64,000 bases of DNA from Nannocystis exedens. GTDB taxonomy: Bacteria; Myxococcota_A; Polyangia; Nannocystales; Nannocystaceae. The notes beneath the pieces were generated by a model, which ran no database searches, had not been told where the DNA came from, and saw only the letters and a program-made list of their open reading frames with translations. Shown here in pieces: positions 8,324 through 16,082 of this stretch (position 1 is the first letter of the stretch; each line of letters opens with the position of its first letter). Both the position numbers and the translations under genes were made by a program. The stretch is taken from assembly GCF_002343915.1 (NCBI RefSeq), contig NZ_NETK01000001.1:310001-374000 (forward strand), written 5' to 3'.

Positions 8324-9662
8324 GGCTCTTCAGGGTTTGTGGTGGATACCGCTGACTCAGCGTGTGATCCCGGCAGGATAGAGGTCGAGGCCGCCGAGGT
8401 GGAAGTAGATCGCAGCTCGGAAGCGGTCGCGGTTACGGAAGCCGCGGGCGACGTACTTGAGCTTCTGGATGACCGAGTTGAGGCCCTCGGCAGAGGCGTT
8501 GGTGATCCGTTCGGTGGCTGCATGGATGATGCCGCCGAGGTGATTTTTGACCATGCGCGCGGCGGCCTTCATCGGCTCCAGGCGAGAGCGGATAGCCCAA
8601 TCGTACCACATGCCCCATTGGTCCCGCATGTTGCTCGGCGAGGTGTGCTCCCAGACCTCCATCGCCGCCTCCTTGAGCGCCCACGCGCGGGCCGTCCGCA
8701 GCGAGCTCGTCCGCAGCGCCTCGAAGTCGTCCCAGACCTCCTTGCTCATCCGTTCGGGGTTGCGCAGCCAGAGGTACTTGGTGCCCTTGAGCCGGTTGTC
8801 GCCGAGGCCGTGGAGAGCGCGGTGTTCCTCGCGTCGCACGTGGTCGACGGCTTGACCGGGGCGCGCGGCGACGTGGTACTTGTCGAAGGCGATCTTCGCG
8901 TCGCCATCGGGGATGGCCTCGCGGACAGCTTGAATGTAGGGCTCGTGCATGTCCATGACGACCACGGAGACCGCAGCCCTCTCTGGGCGCGAAAAGCCGC
9001 TCAGGAAGCCCTTGAGGGCCCCCTTGCCGCGTCCGTCGGCGACGTGGATGACCCGCTTGCTGGCGGACTTCGGGTCATGCACGATCGTGACGTACTCGTG
9101 GCGCCGCTGGAAGGAGGTCTCGTCGACGGCGAGCATCTCCGGCAGCGCGACCTCGCGGCGCTCGAGTCCGCGTTGTACTGCACGCTCCTGGACGCCGGCG
9201 ACCTGATCCCACGAGAGCCCGAGGCGCTCCGCGACCACTGCAATCGGCGCATCGCGGAGCCAGTCGATCACCAGCGCCTCGAACAGCGCGGTGAGCCGAG
9301 CGCTACCGTCCGCCCACGAGACGCGCATCGTGAGCGTACCGTGCTTCGGGCACGACGTCCGCGGTACGCCGGCTTCGATGATCGTCCGATACTGACACGT
9401 ATCGAGGTGCCGCCATCGGCGAGTCCGCGTATCGTGACGGGGAACAGCCTGGCCACACTCCGGGCACGTCGTCGGCACATCGGGGTCGTGCTCGACCTCG
9501 ATGACGATCTGCCCCTGCCCGAGCTGCAGCTTCACCGCAGCAACTCTCCAGGGAGCCTCGATACCGAGAATTCGGGCGTAGAGTTCGGTCTCTGCCATTT
9601 CGCGCACGATATCACGGCGCGATTTCGCGCGCAACCTACGCCACCCTCAACCCTGAAGAGCC
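8324..9662 (-). mobile_element. ISL3-family insertion sequence nested in IS1380 copy 3
   Basis: 1339 bp with inverted repeat ends GGCTCTTCAGGGTT, flanked by an exact 8-bp target duplication AAGAAAGC (8316-8323 and 9663-9670). An 8-bp duplication is characteristic of ISL3. One transposase gene occupies nearly the whole element on the minus strand. Confidence 0.95.
8357..9598 (-). CDS. tnpA: ISL3-family transposase
   Basis: About 413 residues if started at the ATG at 9598 (MAETELYARILGIE). The frame is open 12 codons further to 9634. An N-terminal zinc-binding module (CPECGQAVPRHDTRTRRWRH and a following SCPKHG) precedes a helix-turn-helix and the DDE_Tnp_ISL3 core. The core has LAVDETSFQRRHEY (first Asp), VVVMDMHEPYIQAV (second Asp) and a C-terminal TNASAEGLNSVIQKLK block carrying the last acidic residue. 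It is full length with no frameshift and looks intact. Confidence 0.9.
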   Translation of the reverse strand: MAETELYARILGIEAPWRVAAVKLQLGQGQIVIEVEHDPDVPTTCPECGQAVPRHDTRTRRWRHLDTCQYRTIIEAGVPRTSCPKHGTLTMRVSWADGSARLTALFEALVIDWLRDAPIAVVAERLGLSWDQVAGVQERAVQRGLERREVALPEMLAVDETSFQRRHEYVTIVHDPKSASKRVIHVADGRGKGALKGFLSGFSRPERAAVSVVVMDMHEPYIQAVREAIPDGDAKIAFDKYHVAARPGQAVDHVRREEHRALHGLGDNRLKGTKYLWLRNPERMSKEVWDDFEALRTSSLRTARAWALKEAAMEVWEHTSPSNMRDQWGMWYDWAIRSRLEPMKAAARMVKNHLGGIIHAATERITNASAEGLNSVIQKLKYVARGFRNRDRFRAAIYFHLGGLDLYPAGITR

Positions 9663-10419
9663 AAGAAAGCACGCGTCTTCAAGGACTTTCGCTACGAGAC
9701 CAACCGGACGTGGTCGCGAGAGCGCCGGGTGGTCGGCAAGGCCGAGTACACGACGGACAAGGAGAATCCGCGCTTCGTCGCCACCAACCTCTCGCAGGAC
9801 GAGTACGACGCGCGCTCGCTCTACGAGGACCTCTACTGCGCTCGTGGGGACATGGAGAACCGGATCAAGGAGCAGCAGCTCGGCCTCTTCGCCGACCGCA
9901 CCAGCGCCCACACGCTGCGCGCCAACCAGCTCCGCCTGTGGCTGTCGTCCGTCGCCTACATGATTCTCAACGAGCTCCGCCGGATCGCCCTCGCCGGCAC
10001 CGAGCTCGCCCACGCCCAGGTCTCCACGATCCGCACGCGGCTGCTCAAGATCGGCGCCATCGTCACCGCCTCGGTCCGCAGGCTCCGCGTCTCCCTAAGC
10101 TCGGTCTTCCCGCTCCAGCACGTGTGGTGGCGCGTCCTCGAGAACCTTTACCGTCATCACGTCATGAGACGCTGACGGCCTCGACTTCCGTCACTCAAAG
10201 GGCGCGCCGCGCTGCGCGCCGGGGCTCGTCTGTCCTTATGCGCAGGTCACCCCAAACGCGCAGCCGGCTTTGTAATCCATCTAACAGCTCGATCTCGCGC
10301 CAGCAGTGGGCGTAACGAGCGCGCCTCCCGGCTCACGTCGACGGCGTCCAACACCCTTCCACCAAGCCCCCTGACAGGTGCTTGGCGGGCCCCCACCCAT
10401 CCGTGGTGAGAAATCCGGA

Positions 10420-11007
10420 CTAGTCGTCCCCCCACTCCTGGTACGGCGCGCACCCCTGCAACACCTCGCCCACTCCCGCGCTCAGACACTCGAATCGCGC
10501 GACGACGTCGGTCTCCGCCAGGCAAGCCGAGAAGAAGGCCGACTCCTTCAGCGCGTAATACCCGTCGGGCCCGACATACTCGCTGAGATCGTGAGACCCC
10601 GCGCGCGCGACGTACACCGTGCCGTCGGTTTGGACCCACAACTTCCCGGTGTCGACGATCACGCCATTGATCTGACTGTGATACCACTGCAGCCCGCCGG
10701 GCGTGCGGTCGCGCAGGGCCTCGAGCGCGCAGGTCAGCGCCTCGGCGTCGTTGAGCTCCTCGAAGGTGCCGAGGAGCGGAGCGGTCTCCTCCAGCTCGAG
10801 CGCGCCGCAGATAAGCGCGCCACAGTCCTCGGCCGGGCACTCACAGGCGGGAGTCACCGCCGTGGTCGAGGTGGGTTCGGACGTCGAGATCGAGGTCTCG
10901 GTCGATGTCGAGGTCTCGGTCGATGTCGAGGTCTCGGTCGAGGACTTGTTGCCCTCGGGGCCGCAGGCGAGGATGCAAGTCGTCACGAACAAGCGAGTTA
11001 ACTTCAT
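10420..11007 (-). CDS. Hypothetical Thr/Ser-rich lipoprotein
   Basis: 195 residues. The N-terminus is a short lipoprotein signal (MKLTRLFVTTCILAC, lipobox ILAC) followed by a linker of alternating Thr, Ser and Glu repeats (TETSTS units, residues about 22-50). The remaining ~140 residues are globular with Cys pairs and match no family I know. Its stop codon TAG lies inside the CTAG at 10420-10423 that bounds IS1380 copy 3, so the element inserted at the stop codon and the duplication preserved it. Upstream (about 10858-10935) the linker codons form imperfect 18-bp direct repeats. Confidence 0.75.
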   Translation of the reverse strand: MKLTRLFVTTCILACGPEGNKSSTETSTSTETSTSTETSISTSEPTSTTAVTPACECPAEDCGALICGALELEETAPLLGTFEELNDAEALTCALEALRDRTPGGLQWYHSQINGVIVDTGKLWVQTDGTVYVARAGSHDLSEYVGPDGYYALKESAFFSACLAETDVVARFECLSAGVGEVLQGCAPYQEWGDD

Positions 11008-11020
11008 CGCCCGAAAGTGA

Positions 11021-12238
11021 CAGCTTCGTGGGAAGCTGACAACTCCGGATGTAGACCCGCGAGGCTGCGGGGCCTGCGACTCTTGGTCGTGCCAGGGGGC
11101 AAGGCTTCACGGCCCCTCCGGGCCTGAAGGCTTGCGAAGCCTCTCCGTGCCAGGACGCGCTGGCGTGCCACAACCCGCGCTTGCGAGATAGCCACACCGA
11201 CGGCGACAGCGCTGTCGTCGCGGCGGTCCTCGCCGGACGCGGCGACGACACGGCCCGCCGCCGGCGATCGTCGAGACCGTCCGGCGGCTCCACCACCGCC
11301 TCGCGCCCGCGCTCGTCCGCAGCGCGGCGATCAGCTCCGCGAGCGAGGTCGCCTCGAGCAGCACCGGGTCGCCGGGCTCGCGGCCGGGGCCGGCCACGCA
11401 GTGTTGTGGCGCGCGCGACGGAGCGCGTCGTGCGAGCCGGCACTGAGCGGCCCCAGGAGCCAGGAAATGACTTCGGACACCGCGGCCACGGGACAGGGCC
11501 CCCGCGCCGCATCGGCTGGGCCAACCTCCTCGCCCGCGTGTTCGCCGTCGACGTCACCGTCTGCCGGAGATGCGGCGAACCGCGCGTGGCGGGAGCGAGA
11601 CGGTCGTCGCGGTCCGCAGCGCACCGTCGGACGAGTCGCGCAGAGGGTGATACAGCGCGCAGGCAGCTCGCTGGTCGCGGCGGCGCGCGCGAGCAAGCCG
11701 CCGTCGAGCGGCGAGTCGGCCGTTCGGTTCGACGGCCACGCGAAGGGCGCCGCAGGCGCTGCATCTCCCAGCACGGGCAGCATGAGGTTTCCGTGGGCGG
11801 CAGCGCGACGGACGGCAAGCTCGTCGGCCGCGCCGCGCTCTGCGCCTGCCTTCGACGGCCGTGGAGCTATCCCAAGGGACAGCCGTTATCAATCTCCGGG
11901 CCGCCCCCCGCGCACGGTCCCTGCGACCGCGACAGGTCGCCTCGATTATCGAGGTCGGCCGTCCCACAGCCTGTACCGAATCACGCCCGTCGTGGCGAAG
12001 TCTCCGGCGCGCGAGCGGCGGCTCGCGACCGGCCGCTCGCGGCGTCCCAGTCGCGCTTGCCGGCGCGATGCGACTGCGCCCATGCTCCCTGCAGTCCCTT
12101 GCGAAGATCGCCCTCCTTCGCACCAGGGCGGCCGCGAGACCGCCACGGCGGACCTTGGGCGCGCCCTTTGATCCGTGGTGGGGCGGCCGAGCCGGGTGCT
12201 TCGTGGCCCGGCGGCGCACTGAACTGGAGGCTCCTGTC
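11021..12238. other. Gene-poor stretch with an IS91-like remnant
   Basis: Apart from the IS91-like fragment at about 11500-11700, no frame gives a convincing protein. Long frames on both strands are Arg/Ala/Ser-rich shadows. This separates the IS cluster from the cargo-like genes that start with hemerythrin. Confidence 0.5.
11500..11700 (+). pseudogene. Degenerate IS91-like transposase C-terminus
   Basis: One plus frame reads PRRIGWANLLARVFAVDVTV and then CRRCGEPRV, resembling the conserved end of IS91-type (Y2) transposases, where an Ile-Trp-Ala-x-Leu-Leu-x-Arg-Val-Phe segment precedes a CxxC zinc motif. A neighbouring frame then reads VVAVRSAPSDESRRG, similar to the residues that usually follow, so a frameshift lies near 11590. 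The catalytic tyrosines and everything upstream are not recognisable. This is a very decayed remnant, and the assignment rests on this short motif only. Confidence 0.4.
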
Positions 12239-12727
12239 ATGGCATCGATCTTTGAATACCTGCTCGGGGATCATCAGAGGATCCGGCAGACGCTGGCCCA
12301 GCTCCGCGCCGTGGTGCCCGGCGGCGATCCGCAGGAGCACCTGCACCGGCTCCTGCGCCAGTACACCGCCCATGCGCGGGCCGAAGAGCAAGTTTTCTAC
12401 AGCTACATGATCCACGCGAAGAGCTTGCAGCAGCGGGCTCTTCGAGGGATCGAGGATCACCTGCGTCTCGAGTCGCTGCTGCGAGAGATCGAGCGGATCC
12501 CGCGCGACGACCCGCGCTGGAACACTATCCTGGTCTCGCTGTGCGAGGCGATCGAGCAGCATCTGCGCGACGAGGAGCGGAACCTGTTCTCGCTCGCGCG
12601 CAGCGCCCTCAGCGACCGCGAGGCCGCGGAGCTCGGCGCCCGATTCGTCGTCGAACGGGCCCGTTTGCGCCGCGACGTCGGCGCCCTGGGCGGGCCCGCC
12701 GCTCGCGCGGCGGCAGCGGGACGTTGA
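12239..12727 (+). CDS. Hemerythrin HHE domain protein
   Basis: 162 residues, ATG 12239, with GGAGG about 9-13 nt upstream, which favours this start over the longer upstream frame. The HHE four-helix signature is present: DHQRIRQT, then HARAEEQVFYSYM, DHLRLESLL and EQHLRDEERNLF supply the His and Glu ligands of a di-iron centre. Family members bind O2 or iron, or protect against oxidative and nitrosative stress. Cytoplasmic, with no signal peptide. Its stop faces the convergent radical SAM gene 57 bp away. An Ala-rich tail follows the domain. Confidence 0.85.
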   Translation: MASIFEYLLGDHQRIRQTLAQLRAVVPGGDPQEHLHRLLRQYTAHARAEEQVFYSYMIHAKSLQQRALRGIEDHLRLESLLREIERIPRDDPRWNTILVSLCEAIEQHLRDEERNLFSLARSALSDREAAELGARFVVERARLRRDVGALGGPAARAAAAGR

Positions 12728-12783
12728 GCGCAGCGCTCGGCCCATCGCGGCGCTGGCGTGCGCCCGGCGCAGGTTGACCTCGC

Positions 12784-14388
12784 TCACCACGCGCCCGCGT
12801 CCGCCGTGGTCCGGCGAGAGTCGCGCCCTCGCACAGCCGACTCCGGCCGGGACTGACGGACCTCGGCGAGGGCACGCTCGATCCGCGGCAGCAGGTCCGC
12901 CTCGGTGAAGCGAATCAGGTGCTCGCCCTGGATCGCCTTGCCGATCGCCCACGGCACGAATCGCGGCGATCGCCGGAGGGCCTCGGCGACGAGCGACCAG
13001 AACATCCGGCGGCGTGGGCTGGCGACGCCCAGAGTCGTGAGCACGCGGGCGAGGATCGGGATCCAGCTGCGCTGTTTGTAGAGGACCGGCGGCTCCGGCA
13101 GCATCGCCAGTGCGGCCCGGCAGCGGCGCAGGTAGCCGTCGACCGAGTAGAGCTCGCGCAGGAGGTCGGCGTAGCCGGCGAGGAGCGCCTCCTCGTCCAT
13201 CACCGGCACGAAGTTCGGGCGGGTCATCTGATCGCCCCCGGACTCGTGGCGCAGCCGGCCCTCGGCCTCGAGGCGTCGCCACAGTTGGGTGTCGGGCAGC
13301 GCGGTGAGCAGGCCGACCATCGCCAGCGGGATCGGTGCGTCGGCCAGGAACCGCCGCTGCACCTCGAAGGCCGACGGCTTGTCGCTGTCGAACCCGACGA
13401 TGAAGCCGCCCATGACCTCGAGGCCGGCGCGGGTGAGCGCCTCGACCGCGGCGACCAGATCGACGCGGAGGTTCTGGGTCTTCTGCGTCTCGGCCAGCGC
13501 CTCGGCCGACGGCGTCTCGATGCCGAGGAACACCGAGGTGAAGCCGGCGGCGATCATCGCGCTGACCAGGGCAGCATCGCGGGCGAGGTTCAGGCTCGCC
13601 TCCGTGTACAGCTCGAACGGGTGGCCGTGAGCCTCCTGCCACGCGCCCAGCTCGGGGAGGAGCTGGCGGACCTGTTTGATGTTGCCGATGAAGTTGTCGT
13701 CGACCACGAACACCGCCCCGGTCCAGCCGAGCTTGCGCAGCGTCTCGAGCTCGGCCACGACCTGGGCGGGCGTCTTCGTCCGCGGGACCCGGCCGAAGAT
13801 CTCGATGATATCGCAGAACTCGCAGCGGAACGGGCACCCGCGCGAGTACTGCACGCACATCCCGGAGTAGGCCGAAAGCTCGAGGAGGTCGAATCGCGGC
13901 ACCGGCGACGAAGTGACGGACGGACGCGCGTCCTTGCGGAGGGGCACCAGGATCTGCCTCGCCCCGACGACCGGTCGCCGCGCCGCGCGGGGCGCGATCA
14001 GGGCAATCAGTTCGGCCTCGCGGCCCTCGACCTCGCCGCCGAACACGACGTCGGCCTCGGCGAACTCGCCCGGTGACGTGCTCGCTGCCGGACCGCCGAC
14101 CACAGTGCGACGGCCCAGGGCGCGGGCCCGCCGCACCACCGCGCGCATCGACGGCGCCTGGATCAGCATGCCACCCACCAGCACGGCATCCGCCCACAGC
14201 AGCGCCTCGTCGTCCAGCCGCTCGACGTTCATGTCGACGAGTCTGAGCTCCCACTCCGCCGGCAGATGGCTCGCGACCGTGACGAGCCCGAGCGGCGGCA
14301 GCGAGGCGCGCTTGCCGACGATATGTAGGGTGTACTGGAAGCCCCAGTAAGTCCGCGGAAACTCTGCATAGACGAGGAGGATGCGCAT
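12784..14388 (-). CDS. B12-binding radical SAM protein (DUF4070 type)
   Basis: 534 residues from the ATG at 14388 (MRILLVYAEFPRTYWG). The longer frame upstream reads as noise. The N-terminal ~150 residues form a cobalamin-binding Rossmann-like domain (PPLGLVTVASHLP, LVDMNVERL, TVVGGPAAS). The radical SAM core begins near residue 180 with the cluster motif CPFRCEFC, followed by VVDDNFIGN and FLGIETPS. The C-terminal part (YLRRCRAALAML onwards) matches the layout of DUF4070 proteins. The substrate is unknown; relatives do methylations or other radical chemistry on lipids or natural products. Expressed towards hemerythrin, divergent from the permease gene. Confidence 0.85.
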   Translation of the reverse strand: MRILLVYAEFPRTYWGFQYTLHIVGKRASLPPLGLVTVASHLPAEWELRLVDMNVERLDDEALLWADAVLVGGMLIQAPSMRAVVRRARALGRRTVVGGPAASTSPGEFAEADVVFGGEVEGREAELIALIAPRAARRPVVGARQILVPLRKDARPSVTSSPVPRFDLLELSAYSGMCVQYSRGCPFRCEFCDIIEIFGRVPRTKTPAQVVAELETLRKLGWTGAVFVVDDNFIGNIKQVRQLLPELGAWQEAHGHPFELYTEASLNLARDAALVSAMIAAGFTSVFLGIETPSAEALAETQKTQNLRVDLVAAVEALTRAGLEVMGGFIVGFDSDKPSAFEVQRRFLADAPIPLAMVGLLTALPDTQLWRRLEAEGRLRHESGGDQMTRPNFVPVMDEEALLAGYADLLRELYSVDGYLRRCRAALAMLPEPPVLYKQRSWIPILARVLTTLGVASPRRRMFWSLVAEALRRSPRFVPWAIGKAIQGEHLIRFTEADLLPRIERALAEVRQSRPESAVRGRDSRRTTADAGAW

Positions 14389-14824
14389 GCAGCTCCTGGG
14401 CACGTGGAAGTGTTCTGAGGCGTAATTCGGTGAGGAGAGATCGTGGTACTGCAGAGGCCGGTGAGCTTGGCCCAGCCCGTCACGGCCCCGAGGGCCACGG
14501 ACGGCGAGGCCGCTGCGGCTCCTGGCACCCTTCCTGGCTCTACGAGAAAAGCCAGCAAGCGTGATGAGTGACGCGGCGCACATTTCAAGCGGCGCGAGGT
14601 CACGAGAACAGAAGAATCCGGCGCGGATGGGCGGATTGGGCGAGAGGCTCGAGGTCGCATTCGAGGAGCGCAAGCCGCTCGCCACCAAGCCAGGAGGTTC
14701 CGGTGTCTCGCGCGGCGTCACGCGCAGCGGGGGTCGCGGCAGACCCCGGTCAGCGCAGCGGCCGCCGCCACGGCCGACGCAGCCCGGCCCCACACGCCAG
14801 GATCCGATCCATGTCTGGCGTCTC
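14389..14824. other. Divergent intergenic region
   Basis: 436 bp between the divergently transcribed radical SAM and AI-2E-type permease genes. It should contain both promoters. I see no convincing -35/-10 pair, operator palindrome or small gene. Confidence 0.4.
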
Positions 14825-15904
14825 ATGAACGACACGGAAACGAACCCGGATCGGCGAGAACAGGCCCGCAGACTCATCCTGCTCGCCGCGGTGGTCGGCG
14901 CGTTCTATCTCTGCTGGTTGATGCTCCTGCCCTTCGTCGACGTGCTCCTTTGGGCAGGTGTCTTGATCCTCACCTTCAATCCTGTGCATCGGCGGATCCT
15001 CGCGCGCACGAAACGGCCCAACCTCAGCGCGGGGTTGACGACCCTGTTCGTGATCGTCGCGATCGGCGCGCCGATGGGTCTCGTGATGTGGGCGATCGTC
15101 CGCGAGATCACGCCGGCGGTCGGGCTGTTGCAGACAGGCTTTGGCCAGCTCCTCGACCCCGAGTCCGAGCTCACCGGGCCGGCGATGCGGTGGTTGGGGC
15201 GACACGTCGACCTCGAGCAGATCCGTCAGCAGATCAGCGAACAGCTGCGGACGTTCGGCATGCAGCTGGCCAACAGGACCCTCGGCGTCCTCGGCGACGT
15301 GCTCGGCCTGTTCGTTCGGGCGTTATTCGTCGTGTTCGTGATGTTCTACCTGTTCCGCGACGGGCGGATGGTGCGGGACGCGTTGGCAGGCGCGATCCCG
15401 CTGCAGGACCGTCAGACCCGGGAGATCCTGCGGAGGATAGGCGAGGTCGTCGGCGCCAGCGTCAACGGCGTGCTCGTCATCGCCACCCTTCAGGGCGTCC
15501 TCGGCGGCGTGGCGTTCGCGGTGCTCGGTGTGCCCTCGGCCATCATCTGGGGCGTGGCGATGATCTTCCTGTCGCTTATCCCGCTCGCCGGCGCGTTCGT
15601 GGTGTGGATCCCGGCCGCCATCTACCTCATCGTGACGGGTGCGTGGATCAAGGGCATCCTCCTCGCTCTATGGGGAGTCTTCGTCATCAGCCTGGTCGAC
15701 AACTTCCTGCGGCCCCGGCTCGTGGGCAAGCGGGCCAAGCTGCACGAACTCTTCATCTTCTTCGCGGTGCTCGGCGGCTTGCAGGTGTTCGGGCTCATCG
15801 GTCTGGTGCTCGGGCCGGTGGTGTTGGCGATCGCCCTCTCGCTCTTCGAAGCTTTTCGCCACCCCGGAGAGCCCACAATACCGAACTCGGCCGTGGTGGA
15901 ATGA
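14825..15904 (+). CDS. AI-2E/PerM-family transporter
   Basis: 359 residues from the ATG at 14825 (MNDTETNPDRREQARRL). Hydrophobic segments near residues 20-60 and 75-95, a long amphipathic middle section (about 100-165), and a cluster of membrane helices in the C-terminal half match PF01594. The conserved C-terminal block reads DNFLRPRLVGKRAKLHEL. Members are called AI-2 exporters, but several act as Na+/H+ antiporters, so the substrate is open. It lies 178 bp upstream of a Kef-type antiporter on the same strand, which suggests ion homeostasis. Confidence 0.85.
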   Translation: MNDTETNPDRREQARRLILLAAVVGAFYLCWLMLLPFVDVLLWAGVLILTFNPVHRRILARTKRPNLSAGLTTLFVIVAIGAPMGLVMWAIVREITPAVGLLQTGFGQLLDPESELTGPAMRWLGRHVDLEQIRQQISEQLRTFGMQLANRTLGVLGDVLGLFVRALFVVFVMFYLFRDGRMVRDALAGAIPLQDRQTREILRRIGEVVGASVNGVLVIATLQGVLGGVAFAVLGVPSAIIWGVAMIFLSLIPLAGAFVVWIPAAIYLIVTGAWIKGILLALWGVFVISLVDNFLRPRLVGKRAKLHELFIFFAVLGGLQVFGLIGLVLGPVVLAIALSLFEAFRHPGEPTIPNSAVVE

Positions 15905-16082
15905 GCGAGCTCGGCCCGGTTGGGCCGCTCTCCTCGAAAATGGCCGAGTAGAGGCTCATGTCGCTGCGCCCCTTGCTTTGTCCGCAGTGAGAGCTCGGCG
16001 CCCCAGAGCGGCTCCTCGGCCTCAAGGGCGGCGCTGCCCACGCCGCTGCAGGAATGACCGGCTGGGGTACCTTAGCGGGACC

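Larger units (their letters stand above)
7374..10175 (+). pseudogene. IS1380-family transposase, copy 3, split by ISL3
   Basis: The reading frame of copies 1 and 2 is followed from GTG 7374 to 8323, interrupted by the ISL3 element at 8324-9662, and resumes at 9663-10175. The inserted sequence brings stops in frame (at 8379-8381), so only the first ~317 residues could be made, without the C-terminal Glu region. Apart from the insertion the coding sequence is intact. It has one notable change, Gly to Asp, in the SSDGxLLLLRE segment. Confidence 0.92.
7317..10419 (+). mobile_element. IS1380-type insertion sequence, copy 3, interrupted by ISL3
   Basis: Inverted repeats begin at 7317 and end at 10419, with CTAG on each side (7313-7316 and 10420-10423). 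The total is 3103 bp. Removing the nested 1339-bp ISL3 element and its 8-bp duplication leaves 1756 bp, one base less than copies 1 and 2. The single-base difference is in the 3' untranslated part (GCAGTGGGCG at about 10303 versus GCAGTGGGGCG in copy 2). Confidence 0.92.

Noticed and set aside
7649..10315. An 888-codon open frame spanning the third IS1380 copy
   Set aside because: It is a shadow frame of the transposase genes. Its Arg/Pro-rich translation changes nature at the ISL3 borders, and the true genes lie in other frames.
14825..15904. Quorum-sensing AI-2 exporter
   Set aside because: The family name does not establish the substrate. No luxS or lsr genes are present, and the neighbouring antiporter points to ion transport.
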